Assembly (NCBI GenBank): GCA_046328525.1
Contig: JAXLWK010000003.1
Span: 1,054,001-1,118,000, forward strand
DNA from: JBDHWG01 sp046328525
Lineage (GTDB): Bacteria; Chloroflexota; Anaerolineae; Epilineales; JAHCIE01
Direction of reading: 5' to 3'
Length of the DNA: 64,000 nucleotides
Shown here: piece after piece, positions 1 to 8,666 of the stretch
How the letters are laid out: each line of letters begins with the position of its first letter
Numbering within the stretch: position 1 is the first letter of the stretch
Made by a program: the position numbers and the translations under genes
The notes under the pieces: model-generated
Seen by the model: the letters and a program-made list of their open reading frames with translations, nothing else
Told to the model about the DNA's origin: nothing
Database searches by the model: none

Positions 1-640
1 CCGCGCGCCGCGAGCGCAGCGCGGCCAGCATCTGCTGCTGCGTGCGCCCGCGCAGTGCGAAGATCAGGAACGGGTCCTCGTCGAAGCGCTCACCCAGTAA
101 GTAGTATACAGCCGCAATGTGCTTGCACGGGTTGGCGAAGTCGGGACACGAGCAGTTGGTCTCAATGTCGCTCGCGCTCTCTGGGAAGAGGGGAACCCTC
201 ACCTCGGCAAACACGGCCTCGATCTCGTGGGGCACGTCGCCTGAGAGCAGCTGGGCGGCGAAGATGGCCTGCTGCGCCAGGGCATCGGTGACATATTCCC
301 ACTGGTCAACGGTGAGCGGCGCGACCTTGATGCTGACTTTGTAGGGCGTGGGCCGCGACCCCTGCACCCTCGCCTTCACCTGTCCCGACGTCAGGTCCAG
401 GTTGAGCACCTGTCCGCTGCGCGCGTAACTGCGCCCGCGCTGAAGGCGGCTGCTCCAGCCGAAGGACTCGAGCACCTGGATCCAGCGCTTGGCCCACCAC
501 GACTTAGCGAACGCCCCTCGCTCGCTCTTGGCCTTGATGCCTTCATCAGTCGAGATCGGGCGCGAAGGCTCAAAGTAGCCGAATCTATCGTAGACATTGT
601 CATCGCGGGAGCGCCGGGAAGAATCGCGTCGTCGAGCCAT
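1..640 (-). CDS. SWIM zinc-finger protein (C-terminus cut by window edge)
   Basis: The reading frame opens with ATG at 640 and runs open to base 1, giving about 213 visible codons. A SWIM-type motif, CxC-x6-CxH (read as CSCPDFANPCKH), lies at about residues 162-175, encoded near 118-156. SWIM domains bind Zn and are thought to mediate DNA or protein contacts. The start is supported by AGAGGT about 6 nt upstream. The stop of the SNF2 helicase lies only 10 nt before this ATG, so the two are almost certainly co-transcribed. SNF2 helicase plus SWIM protein is a recurrent bacterial gene pair whose process is not settled; a chromatin-remodelling-like or repair role is inference. The N-terminus is basic (RRR, RR), consistent with nucleic-acid contact. 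Confidence 0.85.
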   Translation of the reverse strand, partial: MARRRDSSRRSRDDNVYDRFGYFEPSRPISTDEGIKAKSERGAFAKSWWAKRWIQVLESFGWSSRLQRGRSYARSGQVLNLDLTSGQVKARVQGSRPTPYKVSIKVAPLTVDQWEYVTDALAQQAIFAAQLLSGDVPHEIEAVFAEVRVPLFPESASDIETNCSCPDFANPCKHIAAVYYLLGERFDEDPFLIFALRGRTQQQMLAALRSRRA

Positions 641-650
641 CTTCGACCTC

Positions 651-3600
651 TCATTCCCCAATATCGGCGTTGCGCAGCGTCACCACATCGCGCAACTGTT
701 CGGCGCTCAGCTCGGTCAGCCACCCCTCACCGGCGCCGAGGACACTCTCGGCGAGGGCGCGCTTGCTCTCGATGAGCTGGTCAATGTGATCTTCGAGCGT
801 GCCGCCGCAGATGAACTTGTGAACCTGGACGTTGCGTGTCTGTCCGATGCGAAACGCCCGGTCGGTCGCCTGGTTCTCCACCGCCGGGTTCCACCAGCGG
901 TCATAATGGAACACATGGTTGGCGCGGGTCAGGTTCAGGCCGGTCCCGCCGGCTTTCAGGGACAGGATGAACAGCCGCGGCCCCTGGGGCGCCTGGAAGC
1001 GGCGCACCATCTCGTCGCGCTCTTTCGCTCGCGTCCCACCGTGCAGGAACAACACCTCGTCGCCGAAGCTGTCGCGCAAGTAATCCTGAAGCAGCTGCCC
1101 CATCTCGGCGAACTGGGTAAAGACGAGCGCCTGGTCGCCCTCGGCGACCACCTCTTCGAGCATCTCCGTCAGGCGCGCCAGCTTGCCTGAGCGCCCGGCG
1201 ACGGCGCTGCCATCCTTGAGGAACTGGCTGGGGTGGTTGCAGACCTGCTTGAGCTTCATGAGCATCGCCAACACCAGGCCGCGCCGCTGCATCGGGTTCT
1301 CCTCGGCCGCCTCAATCTGCTGGAGCGCGTCGCGCACCACGGCTTCGTACAGCGTCGCCTGCTCCGTCGTCAGCGAGCAGTACACCTTCATCTCTAGCTT
1401 GTCCGGCAGGTCGGAGATGATGGCGCGGTCGGTCTTGAGGCGGCGCAAGATGAACGGCCCGGTCAGGCGGCGTAGCTGCTCGGCGGCCTTCTTGTCGCCC
1501 GTCCGCTCGATGGGCCGCGCGAAGCGGCGGCGGAAGGTGTCCTCGCTCCCCAGATAGCCCGGATTGAGGAAGGCCATGATGCTCCACAGCTCGCCGAGGC
1601 GATTCTCGACCGGCGTCCCGGTGAGGGCGACGCGATTGTTCGCCCGGAGCGCTCGCGCCGCCTGCGCCTGCTTGGTTGCGGCGTTCTTGATGTTCTGCGC
1701 CTCGTCCAGGACGGCGGTGGACCACTCCACACTCTCCAGACTGTCCCTGTCGCGCGCCAGGAGCGGATAGCTGGTCAGGACGATGTCGTGGCCGACGGCG
1801 TCGGCGCTGAAATCCTCGCCGTGCGGGCGCGTCGCGCCGCGATGCACCATCAGGCGAAGTGACGGGGCGAAGCGCGCCAACTCGCGTTCCCAGTTGCCGA
1901 CGACGGACGTCGGGCACACGATCAGGGCGGGCGACGCCATCTCGGCCTCTTCGTGCTCGCGCAGGAGTAGGGCAATGGTCTGGACCGTCTTGCCCAGCCC
2001 CATGTCGTCGGCCAGGCACGCGCCCAACCCCGATTGGCGCATGAAGCCGAGCCATGCGTACCCGCGCGCCTGGTAAGGGCGCAGCTCGGCGCGCAGGCCG
2101 GCCGGCGCGGGCAGCGCGGCCAGCGGCGTCTTGTCCGTCAGCCGCTCCAGCAAGTCGCGCAGCCAGCCATCGGCTTCGATACCCGTGACCTGGACGCCCT
2201 GCGGCCCAGTCTCAGCCACACCTTCCAGTCCGAGATGCAGGGCCTCGGCCAGGGTCATTTGGCCCTGGCGGCGCTTGAACATCTGGAGGGCCGCCTGGAG
2301 ATGGGCCGGATCCAGCACAACCCACTGGCCGCGCGCCTGCACGAGGGGGACTTTCAGCGCCGCCAGGCGCTCGAACTCGGCCGGGCTGATCGCCTCCCCG
2401 CCAATCGCCAGCTCCCACTCGAAGGTCACCAGCGTATCCAGCGACAGGTGGCCCGACGCGGCCGCCTTCTGATTGGGCTTCATGCGCGCCCGCGCCTGCA
2501 CCCGGCCCCGCCCGGCCTGCCACCACGTGGGGACGAGGACGCCAAAACCGCTGCCGGTGAGCAGCGGCGCCGCCTCAGTGAGGAAGGTGAACGCTTCATC
2601 CACCGACAGAGTCGCGGCGTTGGGGGCGGCAGAGCGCAGGCTGTGGAGCAGCGGGGGAAAGAGCCGCGCCGCATAGCCGAGCGCCGTCAAGACACGCTCT
2701 TGGGGCTGCTCGAAACGGCGCTCCAGGTAGGTGAAAGTGGCCCCGGTCTCGCGCCAGATGCTCTCGACCGGCACAAGCAGGCTGGGGTCGTCGGTGGCCT
2801 GGAGCAGGTACGTCAGCGTCCAGGCCGCCGTGTCGGTCGGCGGCGGCTCCAGGCGGAACGTAAGGCGGAACGCATCGTCGCCGGCGACCTGGCTCTGGCC
2901 GATCCACGTCTGATACGCCTGATAGAGGCGGTCGGCATCGCGGCCCTTCACGTTGACCACCGGATCAGGCCCCAGGAGCGCCGCCAGCCACTTCCCACCG
3001 GGCGTGGAGTCCGCCGCTGGCGGCGTGAGAGTCATGTCGCGCACGAGGGCGTCCACGGCGGCGGCCAGGAAGTCGTCCACCAGGCGGCGCGCGGTAGGGG
3101 CGCTGTCGGGGCTGCTCGCGGCGGCGCGGCAGAGCGGCGGCATGGCGCGCGCCAGCGCCGAGAGTTTCTGAGCGGTTTGCGGTGCGAGACGCGGCCGCCA
3201 GGCCGCTCGCAGGCTCAGGCCGTCGCGCGTCAGGGAGGGCGTCACCTGCTGGGCCGCCACGACTTCCAGCGCCAGCAGCGCCGCCGCGCGCCAGGCGCGG
3301 ATGTCGGCGCCCGGCTCGCGCAACGCCGACAGCGCCAGGAGCACGTCCACCGCAGCGCTCACCGGCAGGACGCAGCCCGCGACTTGCCAGGGAGCCAGGC
3401 GCGGCGTTTCGTCCGGTGTCGTGAATGCGCCTGAGGCGATCATCTGCGGCGAGGGCAGCGGGGCGTGAGCGCCCGACGGCAGCCAGAGCGTGAGGGTGTG
3501 GGGCGTGAGGGCCTGGGCGGCGCCCGAGTCGTAGCGCGCCACAACCTCGCTCACCGCCCCAGGCGCCAGCACAAACGGATGGGCGGGCGGCGTGGGCTGA

Positions 3601-3692
3601 CGCCCTCGGGGACGGCGGAGATGCGAGGTCTCGCCCCACACGAAGAAGCGTTGCAGCACCGGTACCCATGTACCGTGGAGAAGGTCAGCCAT
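651..3692 (-). CDS. SNF2-family DNA-dependent ATPase/helicase
   Basis: This is a 1013-residue SNF2/Rad54-like translocase. The N-terminal ~480 residues form the variable SNF2-associated region. The ATPase core follows: Walker A DDMGLGKT near residue 561, a DEAQ Walker B box near 661, motif III LTGTP, then the second RecA lobe with LVFTQF, SLKAGGTGLNL and the arginine-finger motif DRAFRIGQ near 943. All motors needed for ATP-driven DNA translocation are present. I start at ATG 3692 (MADLLHGTW), because LLHGTWVP is the usual family N-terminus; a TTG seven codons upstream is the only longer option and has no better ribosome site. The SWIM protein follows after 10 nt, suggesting a two-component complex. 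Confidence 0.93.
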   Translation of the reverse strand: MADLLHGTWVPVLQRFFVWGETSHLRRPRGRQPTPPAHPFVLAPGAVSEVVARYDSGAAQALTPHTLTLWLPSGAHAPLPSPQMIASGAFTTPDETPRLAPWQVAGCVLPVSAAVDVLLALSALREPGADIRAWRAAALLALEVVAAQQVTPSLTRDGLSLRAAWRPRLAPQTAQKLSALARAMPPLCRAAASSPDSAPTARRLVDDFLAAAVDALVRDMTLTPPAADSTPGGKWLAALLGPDPVVNVKGRDADRLYQAYQTWIGQSQVAGDDAFRLTFRLEPPPTDTAAWTLTYLLQATDDPSLLVPVESIWRETGATFTYLERRFEQPQERVLTALGYAARLFPPLLHSLRSAAPNAATLSVDEAFTFLTEAAPLLTGSGFGVLVPTWWQAGRGRVQARARMKPNQKAAASGHLSLDTLVTFEWELAIGGEAISPAEFERLAALKVPLVQARGQWVVLDPAHLQAALQMFKRRQGQMTLAEALHLGLEGVAETGPQGVQVTGIEADGWLRDLLERLTDKTPLAALPAPAGLRAELRPYQARGYAWLGFMRQSGLGACLADDMGLGKTVQTIALLLREHEEAEMASPALIVCPTSVVGNWERELARFAPSLRLMVHRGATRPHGEDFSADAVGHDIVLTSYPLLARDRDSLESVEWSTAVLDEAQNIKNAATKQAQAARALRANNRVALTGTPVENRLGELWSIMAFLNPGYLGSEDTFRRRFARPIERTGDKKAAEQLRRLTGPFILRRLKTDRAIISDLPDKLEMKVYCSLTTEQATLYEAVVRDALQQIEAAEENPMQRRGLVLAMLMKLKQVCNHPSQFLKDGSAVAGRSGKLARLTEMLEEVVAEGDQALVFTQFAEMGQLLQDYLRDSFGDEVLFLHGGTRAKERDEMVRRFQAPQGPRLFILSLKAGGTGLNLTRANHVFHYDRWWNPAVENQATDRAFRIGQTRNVQVHKFICGGTLEDHIDQLIESKRALAESVLGAGEGWLTELSAEQLRDVVTLRNADIGE

Positions 3693-3778
3693 ACATGCTC
3701 GGTTCGCTTGCAAACGGCAGAAGAAACCGACCCAATGTTAGCCCCTTTCCCGCACGTGGGCAAGCGCTCCGGCCAGTT

Positions 3779-4261
3779 TCATTGCGGTGGCGCTGCCCGA
3801 TCGCCCTGGATGTCCGATTTCATCTGTTCGACAAAGGCTTCCCACACCGGGTAGTCGCTGCCGCGCCAGATCGAAGCCCTGAAGGCGTCCGCCTCAGCCT
3901 CGGACCACCCCAGGCGCTTCAGGGCATACAGGGAGTAGAAGGCCGTGACGCGGAAGTTAGCCGCGCAGTGCAGCAGCGTCTTCCCCTCGGCCTCAGCCAT
4001 CACCCGCTCGAACTCGAGGAAGTCGGCGGCGGTGGGATTGTCCCACGCGACAGGGATATGGTAGTATTGCATGCCGAGCGACCGCACCAGGCCGGCCTCG
4101 TCGAGGGACGGCTCGCGCTGATTGCCGGTCGCCAGGTTGATAACTGTCGCAACCCCTTCGTCGGCCGCCGCCTGGAGTTGCTCCGCCGTCGGCTGGCCGC
4201 CGGTGATGAGGGTGTCGTTCACCCTGCGGTAGTTATAGATGTCCTGGGTCGAGGTGGGCAT
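3779..4261 (-). CDS. dual-specificity/tyrosine phosphatase-like protein
   Basis: A 160-residue protein beginning MPTSTQDIYNYRRV, with the sequence ITGGQPTAEQL typical of small bacterial phosphatases of the COG3453/Blh-like rhodanese-phosphatase group. The P-loop reads HCAANFR (H98, C99, R104), a C-x4-R arrangement that this subgroup shows instead of classical C-x5-R. It should be cytosolic, with a Cys thiolate attacking a phosphoester or related substrate; the true substrate is unknown. ATG 4261 is chosen over longer in-frame options because it has a near-perfect AGGAGG site 5 nt upstream. It lies 86 nt upstream of the SNF2 helicase in the same direction and is divergent from the secreted protein at 4490. 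Confidence 0.8.
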   Translation of the reverse strand: MPTSTQDIYNYRRVNDTLITGGQPTAEQLQAAADEGVATVINLATGNQREPSLDEAGLVRSLGMQYYHIPVAWDNPTAADFLEFERVMAEAEGKTLLHCAANFRVTAFYSLYALKRLGWSEAEADAFRASIWRGSDYPVWEAFVEQMKSDIQGDRAAPPQ

Positions 4262-4412
4262 GGGGTCCTCCTGCATCCATCGGCGTATCAATGATCGGCG
4301 AGCCTGATTGTAGCGAAGAAAGCCGCGATTGTGAAAGTGCGGGTCATGCTCGCAACGAGAACAGCGCGACGCGGGCCGGTACATTTTCGGTACATTTGGA
4401 GCCGGATGGTAC

Positions 4413-4442
4413 TTGCAACGAGGGCATGAAACAGCGTAAGAT
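4413..4442 (+). promoter_or_regulatory. candidate sigma70-type promoter
   Basis: TTGCAA at 4413-4418 and TAAGAT at 4437-4442 are separated by 18 nt and lie about 48 nt before the ATG of the secreted protein at 4490. The upstream stretch also holds a short direct repeat (GGTACATTT near 4380-4398), which could be a regulator site. This is prediction only. Confidence 0.4.
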
Positions 4443-4489
4443 GGCGATGTATCGAGGCTGTTCCCCCTCACCTACGAAGGAGATTTCCT

Positions 4490-5380
4490 ATGAAACTTCG
4501 GTACCCCATCGGCTTTCTGCTCTCCGTCGCAGCCACCCTCGTGTTGTTGGTTATGGCGCTGCCGACGCAGGCACAGGGCTGCCAGTTCGTGCTAGGCTTC
4601 GCCACGATCCAGCAGCAGATTCCAGAAATCGTCGGCCTGTGCGTCACCAACGAGATTCACGATGAGTTTGGCAACGCCAACCAGTTGACGACCGGCGGCA
4701 TGATGCAATGGCGCAAGGCTGACAATTTCACAGCCTTCACCGACGGCTTCCGCTCCTGGGTCAACGGGCCATGCGGCCTGGAAATGCGCCTGAACACCCA
4801 ACGCTTCCCCTGGGAGGCGAACCCCACGGGCCTCCAGGTCGTGCCGAGCACCTGTCGGGTTCCTGTGCCCATCGCGCCGCCCATCGCCATCATCACGCCG
4901 GTGCCCCCGCCCATCATTGAGTTCACCGTGGACGCTAACCCCATCCGCCAGGGCGACTGCACCCGGATTCGATGGTACACGCAGAACATTGACCAGGTGT
5001 TCTTCCAGGGTGAGGGCGTCGTCGGGCAGGACAGCCGCCGCGTTTGCCCCACCCAGGACACGAGCTACACCCTCGACGTAACGCTCGTGGACGGCAACAT
5101 CGTCAGCCGCCGCATCAACCTGCGGGTAAACCCGCCGGCCGAGCCGCGCATCGAGTTCTGGGCCAACGACCTGGCCGTCTTCCCCGGCAACTGCACGACG
5201 CTGAACTGGTCCACCGCCAACATCGACTCGGTGTTCCTGGATGGGCAGGGCGTGCCCGGCAACGGCACACGCCAGGTCTGCCCGACGCAGACGACCACCT
5301 ACGAGCTGGAGGTGCGGCTGCGGAACAATGCCGGCGTCGAGCGCCGCCAGATTGACGTCGTGGTGCTCCAGTCGCGTTAA
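4490..5380 (+). CDS. secreted protein with two Ig-like C-type repeats
   Basis: A 296-residue exported protein. Residues 1-29 form a signal peptide with a hydrophobic core and cleavage near PTQA. Residues ~30-125 form an N-terminal domain with two Cys and the WRKADNFTAFTDGFRSW segment that recurs in secreted Chloroflexota proteins. Two ~75-residue beta-sandwich-like repeats follow (about 140-212 and 217-292). Each has the pattern PxIxFxA, a GxC(T)xxxW strand, VFxxGxGVxGxxxRxVCPTQ and TxYxLxV, and a conserved Cys pair likely to be a disulphide. AAGGAG stands 7 nt before the ATG. The repeats resemble adhesion/PKD-type modules; no catalytic motif is seen. It is probably monocistronic, bounded by a promoter candidate and a strong terminator. 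Confidence 0.75.
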   Translation: MKLRYPIGFLLSVAATLVLLVMALPTQAQGCQFVLGFATIQQQIPEIVGLCVTNEIHDEFGNANQLTTGGMMQWRKADNFTAFTDGFRSWVNGPCGLEMRLNTQRFPWEANPTGLQVVPSTCRVPVPIAPPIAIITPVPPPIIEFTVDANPIRQGDCTRIRWYTQNIDQVFFQGEGVVGQDSRRVCPTQDTSYTLDVTLVDGNIVSRRINLRVNPPAEPRIEFWANDLAVFPGNCTTLNWSTANIDSVFLDGQGVPGNGTRQVCPTQTTTYELEVRLRNNAGVERRQIDVVVLQSR

Positions 5381-5410
5381 CCCCTGGCGGGGCTGAGCGT
5401 GACATCCCAA

Positions 5411-5448
5411 CCCGGCGGGCAGCCGCGTGTTGCCCGCCGGGCGGTTTC
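5411..5448 (+). terminator. rho-independent terminator after the secreted protein gene
   Basis: Perfect 11-bp GC stem (5411-5421 pairing with 5431-5441, arms CCCGGCGGGCA/TGCCCGCCGGG), 9-nt loop, followed by a short T-rich tail (GGTTTCT). It lies 31 nt after the stop of the 4490 gene. Confidence 0.8.
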
Positions 5449-5548
5449 TACAGCGCATACCCCGGCGTGACTGTGCGCAGTCGCAAGAGCCTGTGGGCGA
5501 ACCCCCTGGTCCGGCTGCGCGCAGACCCTGCGAACAAACCGAGGTGCC

Positions 5549-7219
5549 ATGACCACTCAGCCGCACAGCGCCGGGTCCATCGGGGCTGTCGCCCGCACAT
5601 CCTGGCTGGCAATGATGATTATCATGCTGGCGCAGTTCCAGATGGCGTTCAACGTGAACGCGCTGCCCGTATCCGTCGGCGCAATCTCGGAGCAGTTCAA
5701 CGCGCCGGCGACGTCCGTCGGCACCGCCCTCGTCGTGTACTCCCTCTTCGTCGCCGCGTTCGTCCTGCTTGGCTCGAAGCTCGGCAAACTCATCGGCGCC
5801 CGGCTCGTGTTCCAGGTCACGGTCCTGGCGCACGGCGTGGCGATGGCGCTGATGGCGCTCAGTAGTGACGTGAGCACGATGAACAACGCCCAGGCAGTCG
5901 CCGGGCTGGCGGCGGCCGCGCTCGTGCCGACGCTCGTCGTACTGATCGCGGGCAACTACCAGGGGAAGCAGCAGGAGCAGGCGCTCGGGCTGCTGGCCGG
6001 CACACCGGCCATCTCCGGGGCGCTGGCCTTCTTCGTCGCCGGTTTCCTCACCACGACCGTGAGCTGGCGCGTCTCGTTCGCGCTCCTGGCTGTCCTGTCG
6101 GTGATCATCTTTGTGCTGAGCTTCCGCCTGGAACGCATCCCACGCAACGCCGACACCAAGATTGACCTGGTCGGCGCGGTCCTGGCGGCGGTTGCCATTA
6201 TCCTCATCAGCGTCGGCTTCAATAACCTCAACAACTGGGGCGTTGTCCTCGCCAACTCGAACGCGCCGTTCAGCCTCTTTGGCCTGTCTCCCGCGCCGTT
6301 CATGGTGGTGGCCGGTCTGATCATCGGCCAGGGTTTCCTGGCCTGGTCCCACTACCGCCAGGACAAGGGCAAAGCGCCGCTCCTCTCGCTCGAAGTGTTC
6401 GACTCACAGTACGAGCGGGCAGCCCTGTATGTGCTGCTGGTCATCAGCGGCCTAGGTCCGGCCGTCAACTTTCTCATCCCGCTCTACATCCAGATCGTGC
6501 AGGGGCGCACGAGCCTGTTTACAGCCGTCGCCGTCGTCCCGTATACCCTCGCCATCGCCATCTCCGCCATTCTCATCGTGCGTCTGTACGACCGCCTCAG
6601 CCCGCGCGTGATTGGCGCCGGGGGCCTGGTCACTGTGGCGATTGGGCTGACCATGCTGGCCTTCACTATCCGCAACGAGTGGGGGACGCCCATCGTCATC
6701 CTGAGCCTCATCATTGTCGGCCTCGGCGAGGGGTCGCTGCTCACCCTCGTGTTCAACGTCCTGGTCGCCGCGTCGCCCCCCAGCCTGGCCGGCGACGTGG
6801 GCGCGATGCGCGGCGTCGCCAACAACCTGTCCACCGCCCTCGGCACAGCCTTCGCCAGTCTGGCGGCCGTGACCCTGCTGGCGCTGTTCGTGACGAGTAG
6901 CCTGGCGGCCAGTCCGCTCGTTCCGCCGTCGCTTCAACAGCAAGTCAACCTCGACAACATCAACTTCATCAGCAACGAACAGCTAAAGACGCTCTTGTCG
7001 GCCACGTCGGCGACGTCGGAGCAGGTAGACGCGGCGGTGCTGATCAACACCGTGGCGCGGCTCCGCGCCCTGAAGGCCGCCTTCCTGATCCTGGCCGCGG
7101 TCGCCTTGCTCGGCGTGTTCCCGGCTCTCCGGCTGCCGCGTGGCACTCGAGCGCAAGGCGAACGGAGCGCGCCCGACGTTGGGGCGTCGCAAACGACGGC
7201 AACCACGATCGCTCCCTGA
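5549..7219 (+). CDS. MFS transporter, DHA2-like (14 TM)
   Basis: A 556-residue polytopic membrane protein with about 14 hydrophobic helices, the size and layout of the DHA2 drug:H+ antiporter branch of the major facilitator superfamily. N-terminal helices read MMIIMLAQFQMAFNVNALPVSVGAI, and the A-like loop GSKLGKLIGARLVF joins TM2 and TM3. A ~60-residue extracytoplasmic segment precedes the last helix. ATG 5549 has GAGGTG 2-7 nt upstream. It is the first gene of a tight + strand run with the M20 peptidase (18 nt gap), the M17 aminopeptidase and the AbgT transporter, so its substrate may be a peptide or amino-acid product rather than a drug; that is inference. Confidence 0.85.
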   Translation: MTTQPHSAGSIGAVARTSWLAMMIIMLAQFQMAFNVNALPVSVGAISEQFNAPATSVGTALVVYSLFVAAFVLLGSKLGKLIGARLVFQVTVLAHGVAMALMALSSDVSTMNNAQAVAGLAAAALVPTLVVLIAGNYQGKQQEQALGLLAGTPAISGALAFFVAGFLTTTVSWRVSFALLAVLSVIIFVLSFRLERIPRNADTKIDLVGAVLAAVAIILISVGFNNLNNWGVVLANSNAPFSLFGLSPAPFMVVAGLIIGQGFLAWSHYRQDKGKAPLLSLEVFDSQYERAALYVLLVISGLGPAVNFLIPLYIQIVQGRTSLFTAVAVVPYTLAIAISAILIVRLYDRLSPRVIGAGGLVTVAIGLTMLAFTIRNEWGTPIVILSLIIVGLGEGSLLTLVFNVLVAASPPSLAGDVGAMRGVANNLSTALGTAFASLAAVTLLALFVTSSLAASPLVPPSLQQQVNLDNINFISNEQLKTLLSATSATSEQVDAAVLINTVARLRALKAAFLILAAVALLGVFPALRLPRGTRAQGERSAPDVGASQTTATTIAP

Positions 7220-7237
7220 CGAAAGGGGCCACCGACC

Positions 7238-8620
7238 ATGACACCACCGAGTCAGACCGCGCGCCAGTACGCGCGCGCGCATGCCGACAAATTCCAGGGT
7301 GAACTGTTCGAGATGCTGCGCATTCCCAGCCTCAGCGGCGACCCGGCCCACGCCGACGACGTGCGGCGCATGGCAGAGTGGCTCGCGGCGCACCTGCGCA
7401 GCCTCGGCGTCGAGAACGCCGCCGTCCTGCCGACGGACGGCTATCCGATCGTATACGGCGAGTACCTGGGCGCCGGGTCGGACAAACCCACCATCCTGGT
7501 TTACGGCCACTACGACGTCGTCCCCGCGTTGATGGAAGACGGCTGGGACACGCCACCGTTCGAGCCAGTGGTTAAGGACGGGAAAATCTACGCGCGCGGC
7601 GCCACGGACAACAAAGGCCAGCTATTCATCCACGTCAAGGCCCTCGAATCCTATCTCAAGACGTCGGGGAGCGCGCCCGTCAATATGAAGTTCCTGATCG
7701 AAGGCGAAGAGGAGGTCTCGTCGCCGAACCTGACCCCCTTCATCAAGGCGCACCTGGACTTGCTCAAGGCCGACGTGTGCGTCATCAGCGACACCTCCAT
7801 GGGCCGTATCGAGGAGCCGTCCATCACCCACAGCCTGCGCGGCATGACCTACATCCAGGTTGAGCTGGAAGGGCCGAAAGAAGACCTGCACAGCGGGCTA
7901 TGGGGCGGGGCGGCCCACAACCCGGCCCTGGCGCTGGTCGAAATCCTGGGCAAGCTCTACAACCCTGACAACACCATCGCCGTGCCGGGCTTCTACGATG
8001 ATGTCGTGCCTCTGACAGAGGCCGAGCGGGCCATGATCGCCAAGACCGACCTGAGCGAAGCGCAGTACCAGGCGGCGACCGGCGTGCCCGCCGTCTGGGG
8101 CGACGCGCGGTACACAATCCGCGAGCGCATCTCCGCCCGCCCGACCCTGGACATCAACGGCCTGTGGAGCGGCTGGAGCGGCCCCGGCCCGAAGACCATT
8201 GTCCCGGCTAAGGCGGGGGCCAAGCTAAGCTCGCGCCTGGTGGGCAATCAGGACCCCCACAAGATCTACGCGCTGTTGAAAGACTACATCGAGGCCATCG
8301 CGCCGCCTACCGTCCGCGTCACCGTGAGCCTGGTGACCACGGGCAAGCCCGCCCTCATCCCCTTCGACCTGCCTGAGATGCAGGCCGCCGTCCGCGCTTA
8401 CGAGAAGGGCTGGGGCTACCCGCCCGTTTTCACCCGCGGCGGCGGCAGCATCCCCGTCGTGGCCGACATCTACGACCTGATGAAGATCCCCGTGGTCATG
8501 ATGGGCTACGGGCTGGACACGGACGGCCTGCACTCGCCCAACGAACACTACAGCATCGAGATGTTCGAGCGAGGCATCGAGACGGCCATCGTCTACATGG
8601 AAGAACTGACCCAGTTGTGA
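7238..8620 (+). CDS. M20 family dipeptidase (carnosinase-like)
   Basis: A 460-residue cytosolic di-zinc peptidase. Metal and catalytic residues are visible in order: H91 in YGHYDVVP, the bridging D124 in ATDNKG, the Glu cluster E157-E159 in EGEEEVSSP, D in VISDTS, and a late H in SPNEHYS. The length and the LHSGLWGG lid segment match the CNDP/PepV-like dipeptidases (M20A/F), not the shorter AbgA/AbgB amidohydrolases. It should cleave dipeptides or N-acyl amino acids. The gene begins 18 nt after the MFS transporter; GAAAGGGG is upstream of the ATG. It shares an operon with a leucyl aminopeptidase and an AbgT transporter, fitting intracellular peptide breakdown after uptake. Confidence 0.92.
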   Translation: MTPPSQTARQYARAHADKFQGELFEMLRIPSLSGDPAHADDVRRMAEWLAAHLRSLGVENAAVLPTDGYPIVYGEYLGAGSDKPTILVYGHYDVVPALMEDGWDTPPFEPVVKDGKIYARGATDNKGQLFIHVKALESYLKTSGSAPVNMKFLIEGEEEVSSPNLTPFIKAHLDLLKADVCVISDTSMGRIEEPSITHSLRGMTYIQVELEGPKEDLHSGLWGGAAHNPALALVEILGKLYNPDNTIAVPGFYDDVVPLTEAERAMIAKTDLSEAQYQAATGVPAVWGDARYTIRERISARPTLDINGLWSGWSGPGPKTIVPAKAGAKLSSRLVGNQDPHKIYALLKDYIEAIAPPTVRVTVSLVTTGKPALIPFDLPEMQAAVRAYEKGWGYPPVFTRGGGSIPVVADIYDLMKIPVVMMGYGLDTDGLHSPNEHYSIEMFERGIETAIVYMEELTQL

Positions 8621-8666
8621 TGCGCCTGGACACGCCACAGACGAGAACGAGATGGGAGGTTGGTGC

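Noticed and set aside
3693..3713. Longer start (TTG) for the SNF2 helicase
   Set aside because: ATG 3692 gives the family-typical MADLLHGTW start; the TTG has no ribosome site.
4592..6352. 586-codon minus-strand ORF
   Set aside because: Antisense to the secreted protein and the MFS gene; composition (RRQ, DEDNG) is typical of high-GC shadow frames.
8652..8666. Upstream ATG for the M17 aminopeptidase
   Set aside because: It overlaps the GGGAGG ribosome site of ATG 8667, which fits the family N-terminus.
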